62,000 nt of DNA, taken from Phoronis australis (taxonomy: Eukaryota > Phoronida > Phoronidae). The position numbers were made by a program, and so were the translations under genes. Numbering within the stretch: position 1 is the stretch's first letter; every line of letters begins with the position of its first letter. Positions 47,801 to 57,783 of this stretch are shown here, in pieces. The notes beneath the pieces are model-generated. The model did not search any database. It worked only from the letters and a program-made list of their open reading frames with translations, and had not been told where the DNA came from. The DNA lies in NCBI GenBank assembly GCA_002633005.1, contig NMRA01000287.1, positions 1 to 62,000 of the forward strand. The letters run 5' to 3'.

Positions 47801-48277
47801 TTAATAACTGAATATGCTGTGTTGTTACTGCCTTATGACATCACACGCTCATTTACATTAAATAACTAGTTGACTTTTATTATGACTGTGTAGTCGTTTA
47901 ACTATTACACGCGGACATTTGGATTACTGAATGTAGTGACGAGACACTATATAACACATGAACCCCATTCTGAAAAGTAGAACGCAAGTAAATTTTGATA
48001 CATTTGACAGAAATGTAAGTATTACTCACATTGTAATCTGGGGATGTGACGTCACAAACTCATCAGATTGGTCTTGTTTCATAACAAATGACTTTACTCA
48101 GAAAGTCTGTCTTACGCTCCACACAGTTAGTCTGAAAAACTGACAACCGTGATGTGCTAACAACTCATCATGCTTATTCAAAACTGATATTTGAAGCTTG
48201 AGCCTAACCTGACTTCAATATGTACATCTTTCTGCCAGCAGCAGCAACGATGTCATCGAGGCAACGACGAAGTGTGA
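38784..48277 (+). CDS. Unrecognised four-helix membrane protein gene, five exons
   Basis: The coding parts are 38784-38892, 42509-42639, 43417-43515, 44807-44944 and, tentatively, 48239-48277. All borders are GT..AG and the phases join without a break (first junction phase 1, the others phase 0), giving about 171 residues. Helix 1 is about residues 9-33, helix 2 about 48-66, helix 3 about 82-104 and helix 4 about 121-150. Helix 4 is followed by CCCPG and a short polar tail. A GCCGARARAKR basic/Cys segment follows helix 2. Four helices with short ends suggest an MS4A- or MARVEL-like tetraspan topology, but I see no signature of either. An AG just before exon 1 (38771) suggests an untranslated first exon upstream. 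An AATAAA at 48630 could serve as poly(A) signal. Confidence 0.7.
39018..39424 (-). mobile_element. Family C hAT-like MITE, minus orientation
   Basis: Clear inverted ends: CAGGGCCCGGTCTCTAATC at left and the complement of CAGGGCCCGGTCTCCAATC style sequence at right (ending GGAGACCGGGCCC). It is in opposite orientation to 38081-38412, so exon 1 lies between two inverted copies. Confidence 0.72.
39935..40122 (+). pseudogene. THAP-like fragment
   Basis: The plus strand encodes VCFTIPKDVEIRKRWVVAIR, which matches the core of a THAP domain (F-x-x-P-K-D, conserved Trp, AIR). The N-terminal cysteines and the C-x2-H are not clear and a stop lies just upstream. The word TAGACCTAATTCACGCCG occurs in inverted orientation on both sides (about 39835 and 41180), possibly the ends of another old element. 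It lies in intron 1 of the tetraspan gene. Confidence 0.4.
41426..42420 (+). mobile_element. hAT-like non-autonomous element (family A), copy 2
   Basis: It starts CAGTGGCGGATCTACGATG and ends CCCCCCTAAATCCGACTATG; similar throughout to 30147-31094. No transposase. It sits in intron 1 of the tetraspan gene, 88 bp before exon 2. Confidence 0.75.
41655..41720 (-). repeat. tRNA-like segment inside family A copy 2
   Basis: Minus strand: GGTGGTGTAGTGGTAACGC (A-box-like) and GGTCGTGAGTCCGAGTC (B-box-like), aligned with the segment in copy 1. Confidence 0.5.
42509..42639 (+). CDS. Tetraspan gene, exon 2
   Basis: Acceptor TTTCTTTATAG, donor ATT|GTAAGT. The 131 nt complete the split codon and add 43 more, including helix 2 (YVSSPLFCSVFPIIAGCC). 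Confidence 0.72.
43417..43515 (+). CDS. Tetraspan gene, exon 3
   Basis: Acceptor CTTGCCTTCCAG, donor TAC|GTAAGC. 33 codons with helix 3 (VVIFTILAVIAASVQTVL). Confidence 0.72.
43553..43950. repeat. ~400-bp imperfect foldback (inverted repeat)
   Basis: The left arm (about 43553-43750) is rich in ACGAACCACAAAAATCA. The right arm (about 43760-43950) is its approximate reverse complement, with ends ATCATACGCACGAG and CTCGTGCGTATGCGAT. The internal landmark CCTACGAACC pairs with GGTTCGTAGG. It lies in intron 3. Confidence 0.8.
44148..44171. repeat. Short perfect palindrome
   Basis: GACGAGCAGTT-TT-AACTGCTCGTC. Nearby ATTTCTGTT and AACAGAAAT also form an inverted pair. No terminator or factor site can be assigned. 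Confidence 0.7.
44807..44944 (+). CDS. Tetraspan gene, exon 4
   Basis: Acceptor ACACTTGCAG, donor CAT|GTGAGT. 46 codons with helix 4 (LAVGCLALVGCFLAILTFF) and a CCCPG end. Confidence 0.72.
45600..45921. repeat. 16-bp minisatellite, about twenty units
   Basis: Unit GCCAAACTGCTCCTGA with variants. As 16 is not divisible by three, all three minus-strand frames give related repetitive peptides. These are not genes. It lies in intron 4. Confidence 0.9.
46172..46296 (+). repeat. Tandem GCGTGTTTACAG repeats, two-level
   Basis: Short units TTTACAGGCGCGTG grouped into a larger unit that includes GTGTTTATATATACAGG, repeated twice or more. Confidence 0.85.
47224..47601 (-). pseudogene. THAP-domain fragment
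   Basis: The minus strand encodes LHGGCSNSN, VFKFPKY, ARKWHRFVR and VCSAHF: the second zinc Cys, the FxxP segment, the conserved Trp and the C-x2-H of a THAP finger. Arg stands where the first zinc Cys is expected (VRLHGGC) and there is no convincing ATG. A further open frame at 46986-47192 could be downstream sequence but has no motif. It lies antisense in intron 4 of the tetraspan gene. No terminal repeats are seen, so it is a transposon relic or a decayed host gene. Confidence 0.5.
48239..48277 (+). CDS. Tetraspan gene, exon 5 (tentative)
   Basis: Acceptor TTTCTGCCAG, then CAGCAGCAACGATG and in-frame codons to TGA at 48275-48277. The CAGCAGCAG start allows alternative NAGNAG acceptors. 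Confidence 0.4.
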   Translation, partial: QQQRCHRGNDEV

Positions 48278-49377
48278 GATCTTGCCAGACACTAATTCAT
48301 CTGTCACCCGATTTCCCTGATAATTCCAGCGTGAACTATTGTTTTAGTATTTGTACGAGTCAATTCTGCACAGCACTACTTTGACAAAATGGTTGACATT
48401 ACATCGACTGCGCATTTACTAATTACATTGTAATGTTACGTTTTATGAACACTGGTCGTCGGCGATTTTTAGCAAAATGTAAACGTTATACGAGTGCTTA
48501 CTGTGGACGAAAAATCCTTTATTGACTTTATTTAATGCTTTTAAAGGTAAAACAACACATGAATGAAGAAACAATATATTTTTCCAATCATAAGATGTTT
48601 ATAAAATTATTTAAAGCATTTATTTTGTTAATAAAAAATACTCAACTTGTTTGGGAAATATTTGCCCCAGTTATGGAAGGTGTACCTGTCTTGATATGTC
48701 CCTGCTGTTAGAGTGGAAACATGGAATCAAAAGTAAAATTTCTTCTCTAATGCAAACTGCAATCAGGTTTTCTAGCACAAATTCTCCCTACATTTTATGA
48801 ACGAAATAGTATTCAGGAATGTTCTGCACATTAATGGTTAAAATACTCTGAAAAAACTGCAAAATATCTGGAGGAATGTCAGAATGAAGTCATTGAAATA
48901 GAGAAATGTTGCCTTAACGTCTGTACTGTGGGCGTGAAGCCAGTTACATGATATAAAAACCTTGAAAATTTTACTTAAATTTTATATAATCTCGGTTTTG
49001 TTCACGAATAAAGCGCCTTTTAACGATGGGGTAAGGCAAACTGCAACCACAATAAGTCACACGAAATGATAATTGTTAGAGTAAAGTAAGAATTGGATTA
49101 CGGTTGGTGAGAAAAGAACTAGAATTTGTAAGAACAACAGTTATGTTAATGGGGTGAGGACCTTGTAAAGATTCAGTCTTGCAATGCTGAATCACCGCGA
49201 AATGATGGCAAACATTCAACACTGAGCGCTGAAATTTCATATCCATTTTCATTAGTGAGAATCTACGAACTAAATGTCATTGACGGCACAATCAGCTATT
49301 TTGTTCTGCCGTGTATACATATTTGAATTTTAATTTCTGTATGGTATTAGTGCTGTGATAAAAATAATGTTAAACAT
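48278..49377. other. No gene recognised
   Basis: AT-rich; may hold the tetraspan 3' UTR with AATAAA at 48630. Confidence 0.4.
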
Positions 49378-49459
49378 CAGTGGCGGATCTAGGATATCAC
49401 AAGGGGGGGGCCCAACTTTTTGTTCGGCTGTAGGCATTTGCGCAAACTGCACCACGANA
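49378..49459 (+). mobile_element. Family A hAT-like element, truncated end
   Basis: CAGTGGCGGATCTAGGATAT and the following G-run and GCATTTGCGCAAACTG match copies 1 and 2. The match stops at a single N (49458). Confidence 0.7.
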
Positions 49460-50363
49460 CATATACATATCAATACCAAAACTATGAGCAACAGGGTTAG
49501 CGTCAGCGTTTACGTCAAGCACAGTATGACTGTTATGGTTATTGCTTAATACTGGCCCAGACAGCTTTTTAAAATGCCACCGAGATTCACGCTGAGACAA
49601 GTGCACTGAGCACTTTTTTCGTCTGTGAACTTTGCTACAGAGATGTAATTGCATAAACACAATTTGCTGTCTAGTTCTTAAAATGGAAGCGTTGCATACT
49701 TGGTCGACTGAGATAGATTGTGTAAACTGGGTGTTGAGTTCTTGAACATTCCTCTGAAATGATTCATCCTAAAGCCCGGAAGGTGAACCCGTTTTACCTG
49801 CTAAACGATTTTCTACGTTGTGTACAAAGCATGCACGGAGCTCGTCATTGCATGCAGAGTTGTTTCCTATAAGTAGACCTACCGTCAAGCAGAGATTGCA
49901 TTGCAGCACTGAAAAACGGACTCAAATCAGGTATGTTAGACAGACTAACTAAGAGGTGTATTACCGGAATGTAGATAGTTTTAAACGCCAGTTCTTTTTC
50001 CAATTGGGAACTTCTGAAAACAGGTCCTAGGCTATGTACACGTACGTAGGATCATAGACCTAAATATTCGAAGAACATTTTAAAAGGAAAACAGGCTTAC
50101 TTTTGGAGATGTGGATTTGTTTTGTTTAATGAATGAATGAGCGCTGATTAAACTATTTTCAGTAGGTAGCGTTATCATTTAGTGAATGTGCGACGACTTC
50201 GTTAGTGCTTTGTCTGTGTCAATTACATGCAAAATAAGTGCGTGTAACGCGACGAAATAGACAAAACAGGTCAAATGGACACAAGGATCAGAACATGTGG
50301 ATTTAATTCAAAGGACTGAAAAAGATTGTTGCTAATAAATGGTAAATCTGGTCATTGCAGAAA
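49460..50363. other. Upstream region of the sHSP gene
   Basis: No gene. I looked for a canonical heat-shock element (GAAnnTTCnnGAA) and did not find one. TCATTGCAG just before the sHSP start could be a splice acceptor for a 5' untranslated exon. Confidence 0.4.
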
Positions 50364-50867
50364 ATGTCGTATTTGTCAGTGTTCGATCGCCATGTTCCCA
50401 TTCTCCGCCGCCATTACGGTTACTTTGATCACCTACCTGATGTCTGGAGAGAAGAGCGAAGAAACTGGCAAATGTCGAACATTGACGAAGAAATTCGAAG
50501 AATCAAATCAAAAATGTTCATGCTCGACCCACTGGAGGGCACATCAAGCAAGTCACTAACACTTGGTAACGACCGCGTCGTCGATAGATGGGGAAAAGAT
50601 GGGAAAGACTTGAAAATAGAGTTTGATGTCCAAAAGTTTGCTCCAGACGAAATCGAAATTTCAACGAAGAACAACATGATGACGGTCCATGGCAAGCACA
50701 AGGAAGAAAAACAGGAAGGGAATTGCTATTCAAGTATTTATCGCGAGTTTAGCAAGCAGTTTGTTTTGCCAGCAGGAACCAGCGCGGAGGAGATGCAAGC
50801 AGAGTTGCACAAAGATGGCGTACTGACCGTACAGGCTCCTGTTCGTATCCCTGTGACACACAAGTGA
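50364..50867 (+). CDS. Small heat-shock protein (alpha-crystallin family)
   Basis: The ATG at 50364 gives 167 residues; the frame is open three codons earlier but without ATG. The variable N-terminal part (1-78) is followed by an alpha-crystallin domain at about 79-157. It starts DLKIEFDVQKFAPDEIEI and contains VHGKHKEE, the conserved YREFSKQFVLP (R127 at the usual dimer-interface region) and DGVLTVQAP. A C-terminal IPV (162-164) supplies the I-x-V motif that sHSPs use to assemble oligomers. The family acts as ATP-independent holdase chaperones, usually cytosolic. The CDS is uninterrupted. An AG at 50360 just before the start suggests a 5' UTR intron. It looks intact. Confidence 0.93.
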   Translation: MSYLSVFDRHVPILRRHYGYFDHLPDVWREERRNWQMSNIDEEIRRIKSKMFMLDPLEGTSSKSLTLGNDRVVDRWGKDGKDLKIEFDVQKFAPDEIEISTKNNMMTVHGKHKEEKQEGNCYSSIYREFSKQFVLPAGTSAEEMQAELHKDGVLTVQAPVRIPVTHK

Positions 50868-52209
50868 AGGGCTAAGCTGGTGCTTTAAAGGAAATACACG
50901 CTACTTATGGGCTCATGGTTAGAGCTTTTCAAAATTTCAAGAGTGCACAGAATACCTGGACGACAGTTTGTCTTTTTGAAAAAGTATAACAATGATTTCT
51001 CTGCCAAAATGACATTTACATATTATAGTGTAATCCACAGTGGCTAAAGTGTCACGAAATATTCGACAATAACGTGAACTTAGTGAACTGAACACAGCCC
51101 ATGTGTTGTTTAAAAAGGAACAGACTTATAAAACTTTTTCGTTGTGTTTACAGAATTACAAAGAAGATGATATGTTGACAATAATTGCGTTGTTGTAAAC
51201 TGTATGTTTGAAGAACGTTTGTTCTTACACGTGGCTCGCTTTGAAACTTACAATAATATGACGATACTTCCTTACAGGATTTTAATATCGGTGCTGTCTA
51301 AAACCAACCTCAACATTTAATTGTTCGCCAAAATGTAAACGTGCATTAAAACTGTTCGCTTTTTTCACCATAACTGTTCATTTACATAACGGTCATGACT
51401 AAGCATCAGTAACTCCCTGACATCTAATCTGACGTTTCTAAACAAAAAACTTACTTCAATTTCTACCTTTACATACATAGTGGTCACGGTATACAATACA
51501 GAATTAAGAGGTGTTTGCGTCTACACCGAACCACGGCTCGAGTTTGTGACCAACGGGTCGCAAATGCGACTTCAGATTTTGTGCGGTAACCCACTAAAAA
51601 TGCAGTCACCAGGAAGTTGCCAATTTTCAAAACTCAACAGGAATTAAAGTGTCGCAGGTCGGATTTTTTGCCAAAAAACAACGAAATCTGACGCAGGCTC
51701 AAACAATGTTTGCTGATCACGTGCTTTAGAGTGAAGGCGAACAAGGGTGGAATATTCGTCTGAACTCCAGAAAACGCCACAGCGGCTTTTTCTGTTGTCA
51801 GGGGGAACATAGAGGTGTTTCAACTTGCAAGATGGACTGAATGTTTGGTCCAAAGGTAAAAAGGTAAGCACGTTATCGAACTGCCCACACATGGGTTTAT
51901 CATTTTTGTTGAGCTCGTTCAGCGTTTGGCGGCATGGACATTTTGAAAGATCACTTTTGGCAACTTGACGTTATGCTAAGTGTCAAGCTCTACAAACCAT
52001 GAGTTGCTAACATTTTGTTGTCTCACAACTGGGAACGGACCACTAGTATGACAAACGATGGGCTTACACCAATTATGAATTTAACAAAAAATATCTACCA
52101 AGATTTGTGATGATTTTTTAAAATATTAATCTTACTATCACAGTGTAAAATTTTCACTGATCACATTAAGAAACTTGAGTTATTTTCTGTGAACATACAA
52201 GTAATATAA
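50868..52209. other. No gene recognised
   Basis: An 82-codon minus-strand frame at 51644-51892 has no known motif and is not called. Confidence 0.4.
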
Positions 52210-52533
52210 TGCTTGCTCTGGGTTAGGTCTAACTACTGTACATTATATTTTTGTAACTGACATTTAAAAAAATTGATTTTAATAGCAGTGTCGTAAAATT
52301 GCTATTCGTCTTAATTACGTTATATTCCAGTGATATAATAAAGTTCAGGCAAAATTAAACCTTTTGTTGTCATCCAATTGAACGTTCCATAGCGCAATCA
52401 ACACACTTGACATTTACGTAGCGAAAAGTTACTTAGTAGTGCCTGGTTGCAAACCTTAATTGTCGAACAACAGTTATTGTGTCGAAAGCAGAGCGCGCGT
52501 TTATCTACAGATCGCATTCGTTATTGCCAATAT

Positions 52534-52593
52534 ATGTTCAATCAGCTACAAATATGCCTTTCTATCCTGATGAAGCGTGGGACGATACATTAA
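52534..52593 (+). promoter_or_regulatory. Upstream ORF overlapping the receptor start
   Basis: 19 codons from ATGTTCAATCAGC to TAA, overlapping the receptor ATG in another frame; conserved in copies A and C. Confidence 0.45.
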
Positions 52594-53588
52594 ATACAAC
52601 AAAAGAAGATGAAGAAAAAGGACGAGAAGAAGTAGATTTTGTGGCCAATGTCACTTTGTACACTCAGTGTGCGTTATGCGCAGTCGCGATCGTCGGCAAC
52701 ACGTTGTCCTTTCTGGTTTTAAGACGAAGCTGGAGGACGCACACGATTTCCTTTTATCTCAGCGTCATCTCGTTTCTAGACACCTTCTGTGTCCTGAGTC
52801 ATCTCGTTGTATACGTCCCCTTTCCAAAATGGACGTATATGTCATGCGCAATAAGCGTATTTATTTCAGCTGCTTTGTCCTTTGCTTCAGTGTGGACAAT
52901 TGTGGCCTTGACCTTCGAGCGTTTCGCCGCGGTTGTGATACCTTTAACGGTGAGATCTAATTTTACAGTTCGTCGAGCTGTTACAGTGTCCCTAATTATA
53001 GGCGTTTCGTCGCTACTCGTCTGCATGCCGTACTTGGTTTACGTTCGACCAGACATAAATGCAAACGGAACAGATTGTATCAAAGAGTCATACTACGACA
53101 TACCCGATGATGTTGCCAAGTTTTACAACATTTTTGAAGCTTGCCTGTTTACTATCATTCCTGTATGTTTTCTTATCATCATGAATGCTGTCATAATATG
53201 CAAGACATATATAGCAACGACAAAACGTGTTCAGATGTCGAGCTCAACACAGGATTCCCACAAATCACAAGCCTTGACGAAACAGCGCCAACTCACAATG
53301 ATGTTGATCCTTGTATCAGTGACTTTCACAACAGCTCTTGTGCCATACACGATTGCTGTTTTTATTGGACTATACAACGTTACAAGAAATTCTGTGTTGG
53401 CAACAGTCGCTTTTTTGTTGATCAACGTGAATCATAGTGTAAATTTCGTCTTGTACTGTATTGGCAGTCCAGGATTCAGGAAAGAGTTAGCTCAACTGCT
53501 ATGCCGTACTAAGCCTCACTGTTTCAGAAAAACACGTGAAAATCACGAGGTACGGACATCGATGTACGCGATTTCTCACACAACGTAA
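52554..53588 (+). CDS. Class A GPCR, subfamily 2, intact
   Basis: The first in-frame ATG (52554, MPFYPDEAW) gives 344 residues; the open frame reaches back to a GTG at 52479, which is unlikely as a start. An NVT glycosylation site precedes helix 1, which carries GNTLSFLVL (N49). Helix 2 has the conserved Asp (D76). C98 and C175 form the usual disulphide pair. The DRY position reads ERF (122-124), helix 6 has ALVPY, and the NPxxY position reads NFVLY (297-301). A basic helix 8 (GFRKEL) and a Cys-containing tail follow. It is intronless. It shares with subfamily 1 the THxxSFYLS loop-helix 2 segment and NHSxN. The form resembles invertebrate peptide receptors (FMRFamide-receptor-like), but the ligand is not known. 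Confidence 0.92.
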   Translation: MPFYPDEAWDDTLNTTKEDEEKGREEVDFVANVTLYTQCALCAVAIVGNTLSFLVLRRSWRTHTISFYLSVISFLDTFCVLSHLVVYVPFPKWTYMSCAISVFISAALSFASVWTIVALTFERFAAVVIPLTVRSNFTVRRAVTVSLIIGVSSLLVCMPYLVYVRPDINANGTDCIKESYYDIPDDVAKFYNIFEACLFTIIPVCFLIIMNAVIICKTYIATTKRVQMSSSTQDSHKSQALTKQRQLTMMLILVSVTFTTALVPYTIAVFIGLYNVTRNSVLATVAFLLINVNHSVNFVLYCIGSPGFRKELAQLLCRTKPHCFRKTRENHEVRTSMYAISHTT

Positions 53589-54914
53589 GTTTGAAAAAGA
53601 CACGAAGTGCTCTGTGCTCATTCCTCAGACGGAAATGTTTTTGCCGTTTTACTCCAATGAATTATTACACTTGATGGTGGAAAAGATGTCTCTCGTAGCC
53701 CCCTGGTCATATAGAAATTACGACACAATTATGGAGCAATCCATATCTGGCATTACCCAGGAGAGATGGACGTAGGGAGAGCAGAATTGTCCTAGCTGAC
53801 CTTCGACCTCTGACAACATTGGTATTCGTGGGTCCACTGACATATGTATTTATTAGAAACGTTCTTCAATGTCAGCTTTTGCATCTTTCTGAGAGTGCAT
53901 AGTCGAACGTTAAACCCCTGCCAGTCTCACAGTGGAAGCATTTGTCTCGGTCGGTCTAGAGTTCTAACAATTTTGGTTTGAGAGAGTAGGTGTTACTGCC
54001 GGTGGTGTTTCTGGTATTTATGATATAAACAGAGAGCAATTTTGAATCTGTTCTGGAATGTTTGAGCAAATTATTAGTTGAGAAACCTGTGCAATACCCT
54101 CGCCTTGTGATCGGAAGCAAGTTGACTATTGGTTCTATTTGCGCTTGTACGAGAAGGCCTTCAGAAAAAGAGGGAACCAACAATGGGTCGAAATTAGTCA
54201 AAAGCTCTTGACCGGACTTGAAAACCATCTGGCTGGACTGCAAATCCCAATGGACAGGGTTATAACTTGGTATACGAACCTCAAAACAGGTCGGCCGGTA
54301 CCTCAAAATTAGATGGCCACAACCACAAAAATGGTTGGCCGGACTTAAAACGGGATGGCCGGTCCTCAAGCTCAATGGTAGAATAGATCGCCGAGTTTGA
54401 ACAAAACAAATAAACGGGTACAAAAATGAACACTAGATGTTACTCGAACACCTTCGAGACATTCAAATTCAAACGAGTGTTTGAGGATGTCGGACCGTCA
54501 TGTTTGACCACCCACCAACTGGTTACAGCACAGGCCAACTAGTTTTCTTGGGTGACGTCATCGTGTTTTGGAGTTTGGACACCAGGTTGATCACCGACCA
54601 TTTGGTTTTGCAGTTCAGCCGACTGACTTTGAAGTCCTACCCATTGTTGAAGCCCTCTTGTTGTGCCTAGGCATACAGTTGCGCGAACTGTATCCGGATA
54701 AAGTTGGCAAGATTTGTAATGTTTAAGCTTTGTGTCGGGATAGTGAAATGAATACCTTCTGCGCGTTGAAATGTGCTTATTCGACGCGCACAGTTGCTTA
54801 ATCAACGTGCGCACGTGCCTTGTCAACGCGTTGAATCACTTATTAACTCCAGTTTTGGTGCTCTTTCTGTGTTACTTCAACGCGTATAATTGATATTTGA
54901 CCGCTCTCTTAATT

Positions 54915-55088
54915 ATGTCCAATCAAAGACAAGATTACAGTCAATACGTACCTCCGACAGAGAGGAGGCAGCAGACGGTGGCACACTACAGTTGTCACAG
55001 GGTTTTGGGAGCCGACGCACACCTAATTAGAGATGAGTTCTTTACTCACGTCCATATCCGGAGTCTGATAATAAACAGAAGGTTTTGA
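54915..55088 (+). CDS. Short open frame of unknown function
   Basis: The ATG opens 57 codons (MSNQRQDYSQYVPPTERRQQT...). In copies A (28526) and C (60957) the same start is kept but a one-base difference near codon 5-6 shifts the frame to an early stop. The peptide is polar with no motif. It may be a small exon that survives only in copy B, or chance. Confidence 0.25.
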   Translation: MSNQRQDYSQYVPPTERRQQTVAHYSCHRVLGADAHLIRDEFFTHVHIRSLIINRRF

Positions 55089-55476
55089 AGTATTCTCAAC
55101 TCACAAACACTACTCAAGACAACTTAACCTAAATTATGCCACATATTTTTAAACGGTTAATTCACATCGACAAAAGTCCCGGTATAGAAAAATAGGATCA
55201 AAACTCCCAAATTTGGCAGTTTTCTGCAAGTGCTAGAAAAAATCTGACCACAGATTCAGAATGACTGTTCTCTCTAGATTCTATAATTGGTGCTACAATA
55301 TGCCCCTTACTGGATAACCGCTTGGCAATTTCGAACTGCTTGACTGCCATCTGAAATGGCATTCGGTTTCCCAGACAGCAGGCGACAGAGATTGAAACAA
55401 ACTTCAGCCACCATTTTGCATAAAAGTATAGGAATCGACTAAAAAATCTTGGCTTTTCTCATTCAGAAAGAGTTAA

Positions 55477-55970
55477 AGGAGAATGCCACCCGATTTAATT
55501 GATCTTTTACCGTCTTCACCGGTCTATATCTACACAGCCTCTTAATAAGAGACCGTATAATATACGGTCGACTATCTCGAGAGCCCGAAATGCTTAGGAA
55601 GTGGCTCCAAGTAGTGAAGAATGAAAGGTACGCTGTTAATAGCAAGTATGGGGCCGTGAAACATCTCCGTGTCTGTGATTTCTCTGACGAATTCTGGCGT
55701 ACCAAAAAACTATCCATACGTTCCGTTGCCTGTGCATGTTCATGGCGCATCTCTAGTATTTCTTGATCAGTGTATTCCGGTTCGAACTGATAGCCTGTGA
55801 AACCTAACGATCCGACCCGTGAAGTCTTCGTCGGATGAGCTCTTGAATAAGTCGGGATTGGCGCCAGGCAAGTTGCCATGTAGACGTTTATTATTCTGCG
55901 TTCTGTTTCAAAATGAATTATTCTCATCCTAACCAATGCTTATATGAAACTGAAACAAAGTGTGTATCAT
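55477..55970. mobile_element. TTAA-type DNA element, family K2, copy 2
   Basis: TTAA at 55473-55476 is followed by AGGAGAATGCCACCCGATTT, the inverse of the end at 680. The sequence matches copy 1 in reverse orientation. The plus strand carries a THAP fragment (LRKWLQVVKNERYAVNSKYG to VCD at about 55590-55680). There a deletion removes the GRHF part of the zinc site. The minus strand carries the EPEY fragment (about 55700-55800). The far end is not clear. Confidence 0.6.
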
Positions 55971-56423
55971 AAAATACAATTTTTAATGCCTTTGCAGTAT
56001 TCATGAGTGCAAATGTTGAGAAGCCAGCAATGATTAAACCACTGCGTTACAGGCTTTTGATGCCTGCAACAAGGGCAATTGACCGGGCACCGAGGCCGTG
56101 TGAGCACATGCTAATTCAGTGTTTGCTGTCAGGAAGTTGTTGTGAAACAATTACTCGATTTCATATGCTATGGTCATATGTTTGGGAAATCCTTATTTAG
56201 AAATACAAATACATATTCAAATCATTGTTACTGTACAACCTGTGGAAGAGGAACCCGACTTCGCGGCCCCCGACAAGTAAGAAGATTTTCAGTTTCGAGG
56301 CTAATTCACATAAATAATTAGGTGCACATTTTTTCTTTGTCTCACTATTACAGTCTTTTCGTGACTGGAGGTTTAGTTTCCAACTCAAGCTGGTTTATGT
56401 TCGTGCCAGTACCATTTGAGCAT
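55971..56423. other. No gene recognised
   Basis: May include the far part of element K2 copy 2, but no inverted end was found. Confidence 0.4.
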
Positions 56424-56439
56424 TTAAGTGTGTTAATTT

Positions 56440-56692
56440 CACTCCTCGAGGAAACTTTGTCCAAAAAGAGGTTGTAATGTATATGTCCCAACTGGAAATC
56501 TTAAATCGAAATAACAGATAATTTACCCTATTCTACAATTCGTTTGTCCAAAACGGAATCAGAGTGAACTGTTGTTAAACAAACATTTGTTCTTGTGTAA
56601 ATGCTGGACTAAAATGCACTGAAATGTGCAACTGCCAAAACTGTGAGAATGTCAAAGAGAGTGATGAAATTAAGTCAGATGATGAGTAACGG
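56440..56692 (+). pseudogene. CXC-domain remnant (copy of 24436-24702)
   Basis: It retains the CSCVNAGLKCTEMCNCQNC pattern and acidic end. The KYHRSCY part is absent. The AG/GT signals near the junction in copy A are mutated here, which argues against a functional intron. Confidence 0.55.
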
Positions 56693-57783
56693 TGTGATGT
56701 ACTTGCATCCCAGCCGGAGGAACTCGGAAAGACATCTTCACAAGAGACAGAAACCGGGCTAGTAACTGGCCCAGTGAGCCTGGCGATTTGTAAAACATTT
56801 TTCTATTTCATATTTACTTCTATAGTAATGGCATTTTATCCTGTTAATTTCTCGGCCTTTTGTACTTCATCCGATTGCATTTGTTGATATTCTATACTTT
56901 TGTCTCCATTTTTTGACAAATTGTATGCTTTGGACTTGTAGCAATGATTGTTTTTGTATGACAGATTAGTAAATATGTTATAAAATAAATGTTAGACAAA
57001 GTCAGTTTGATAATTATAGTTTAACCAACAGTAAAAACAGCATAAAACACTATGAATGATAGTTCCATATTTCATCAACAGGTGGCACCCATAAATTCAT
57101 ATTTCTTCCATAATTCTACTTGAAAAATATAACAAAGTATGTGTTTATTATGACTTAACACAGCCTGTAGGAATATTACCTTCAGTATCATTTTTATGGA
57201 CTCTTAATTTTCTTCTTTTCTAACTATTTTTAATTTCATGTAGAATTTGCACAATTTTAACATCAAATTTCACAAAAATGCGCACGTTTAATCGCAGGAA
57301 CTTTTTTGATTCATAAAGTACAATGATTTGTAACATCAAAAACACCTGAATTAAATTGTCCCCCTAAAGTGGTCACAGAAGGGGTTTTCTAGGCCTCCTC
57401 TGGCCTACGGCCCATGGTCTATAATGTTTGCTCGCGCGTTCTGGGCTTAAGTACAACTAGTCCACATTATATTCTTCCTAATTGACATTTAAAAATTAAA
57501 ATTATTTTTTAATAGCAGTGTCGTAAAATTGCTATTCTTCCTAAGTACGCTATGTACAAGAGATATAGTAAAGTTCAGGCAAAATTAAACCCTTTGTTGT
57601 CATCCAATTGAACGATCCATAGCGCTATCAACACACTTGGCAGTTACGTAGCGAAAAGTTAATTAGTAGTGTATGGTTACAAGCCTTAATTGTCGAACAA
57701 CAGTTATTGTGTCGAAAGCAAAGCGCGCGTTTATCTACAGATCGCATTCGTCCTTGCCAATATATGTTCAATCAGCTACAACT

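Larger units (their letters stand above)
52210..55472. repeat. Segmental duplication, copy B
   Basis: It aligns with copies A and C from about 150-300 bp before the receptor to about 55470, where a TTAA element starts. It lacks the upstream CXC region and the hairpin MITE. It holds the only intact subfamily 2 receptor. Confidence 0.8.

Noticed and set aside
50000-50360. Heat-shock element before the sHSP gene
   Set aside because: Only partial GAA/TTC matches with wrong spacing were found.
52479-52553. N-terminal extension of the receptor from GTG
   Set aside because: Non-ATG start without support; conserved upstream sequence is explained by recent duplication.
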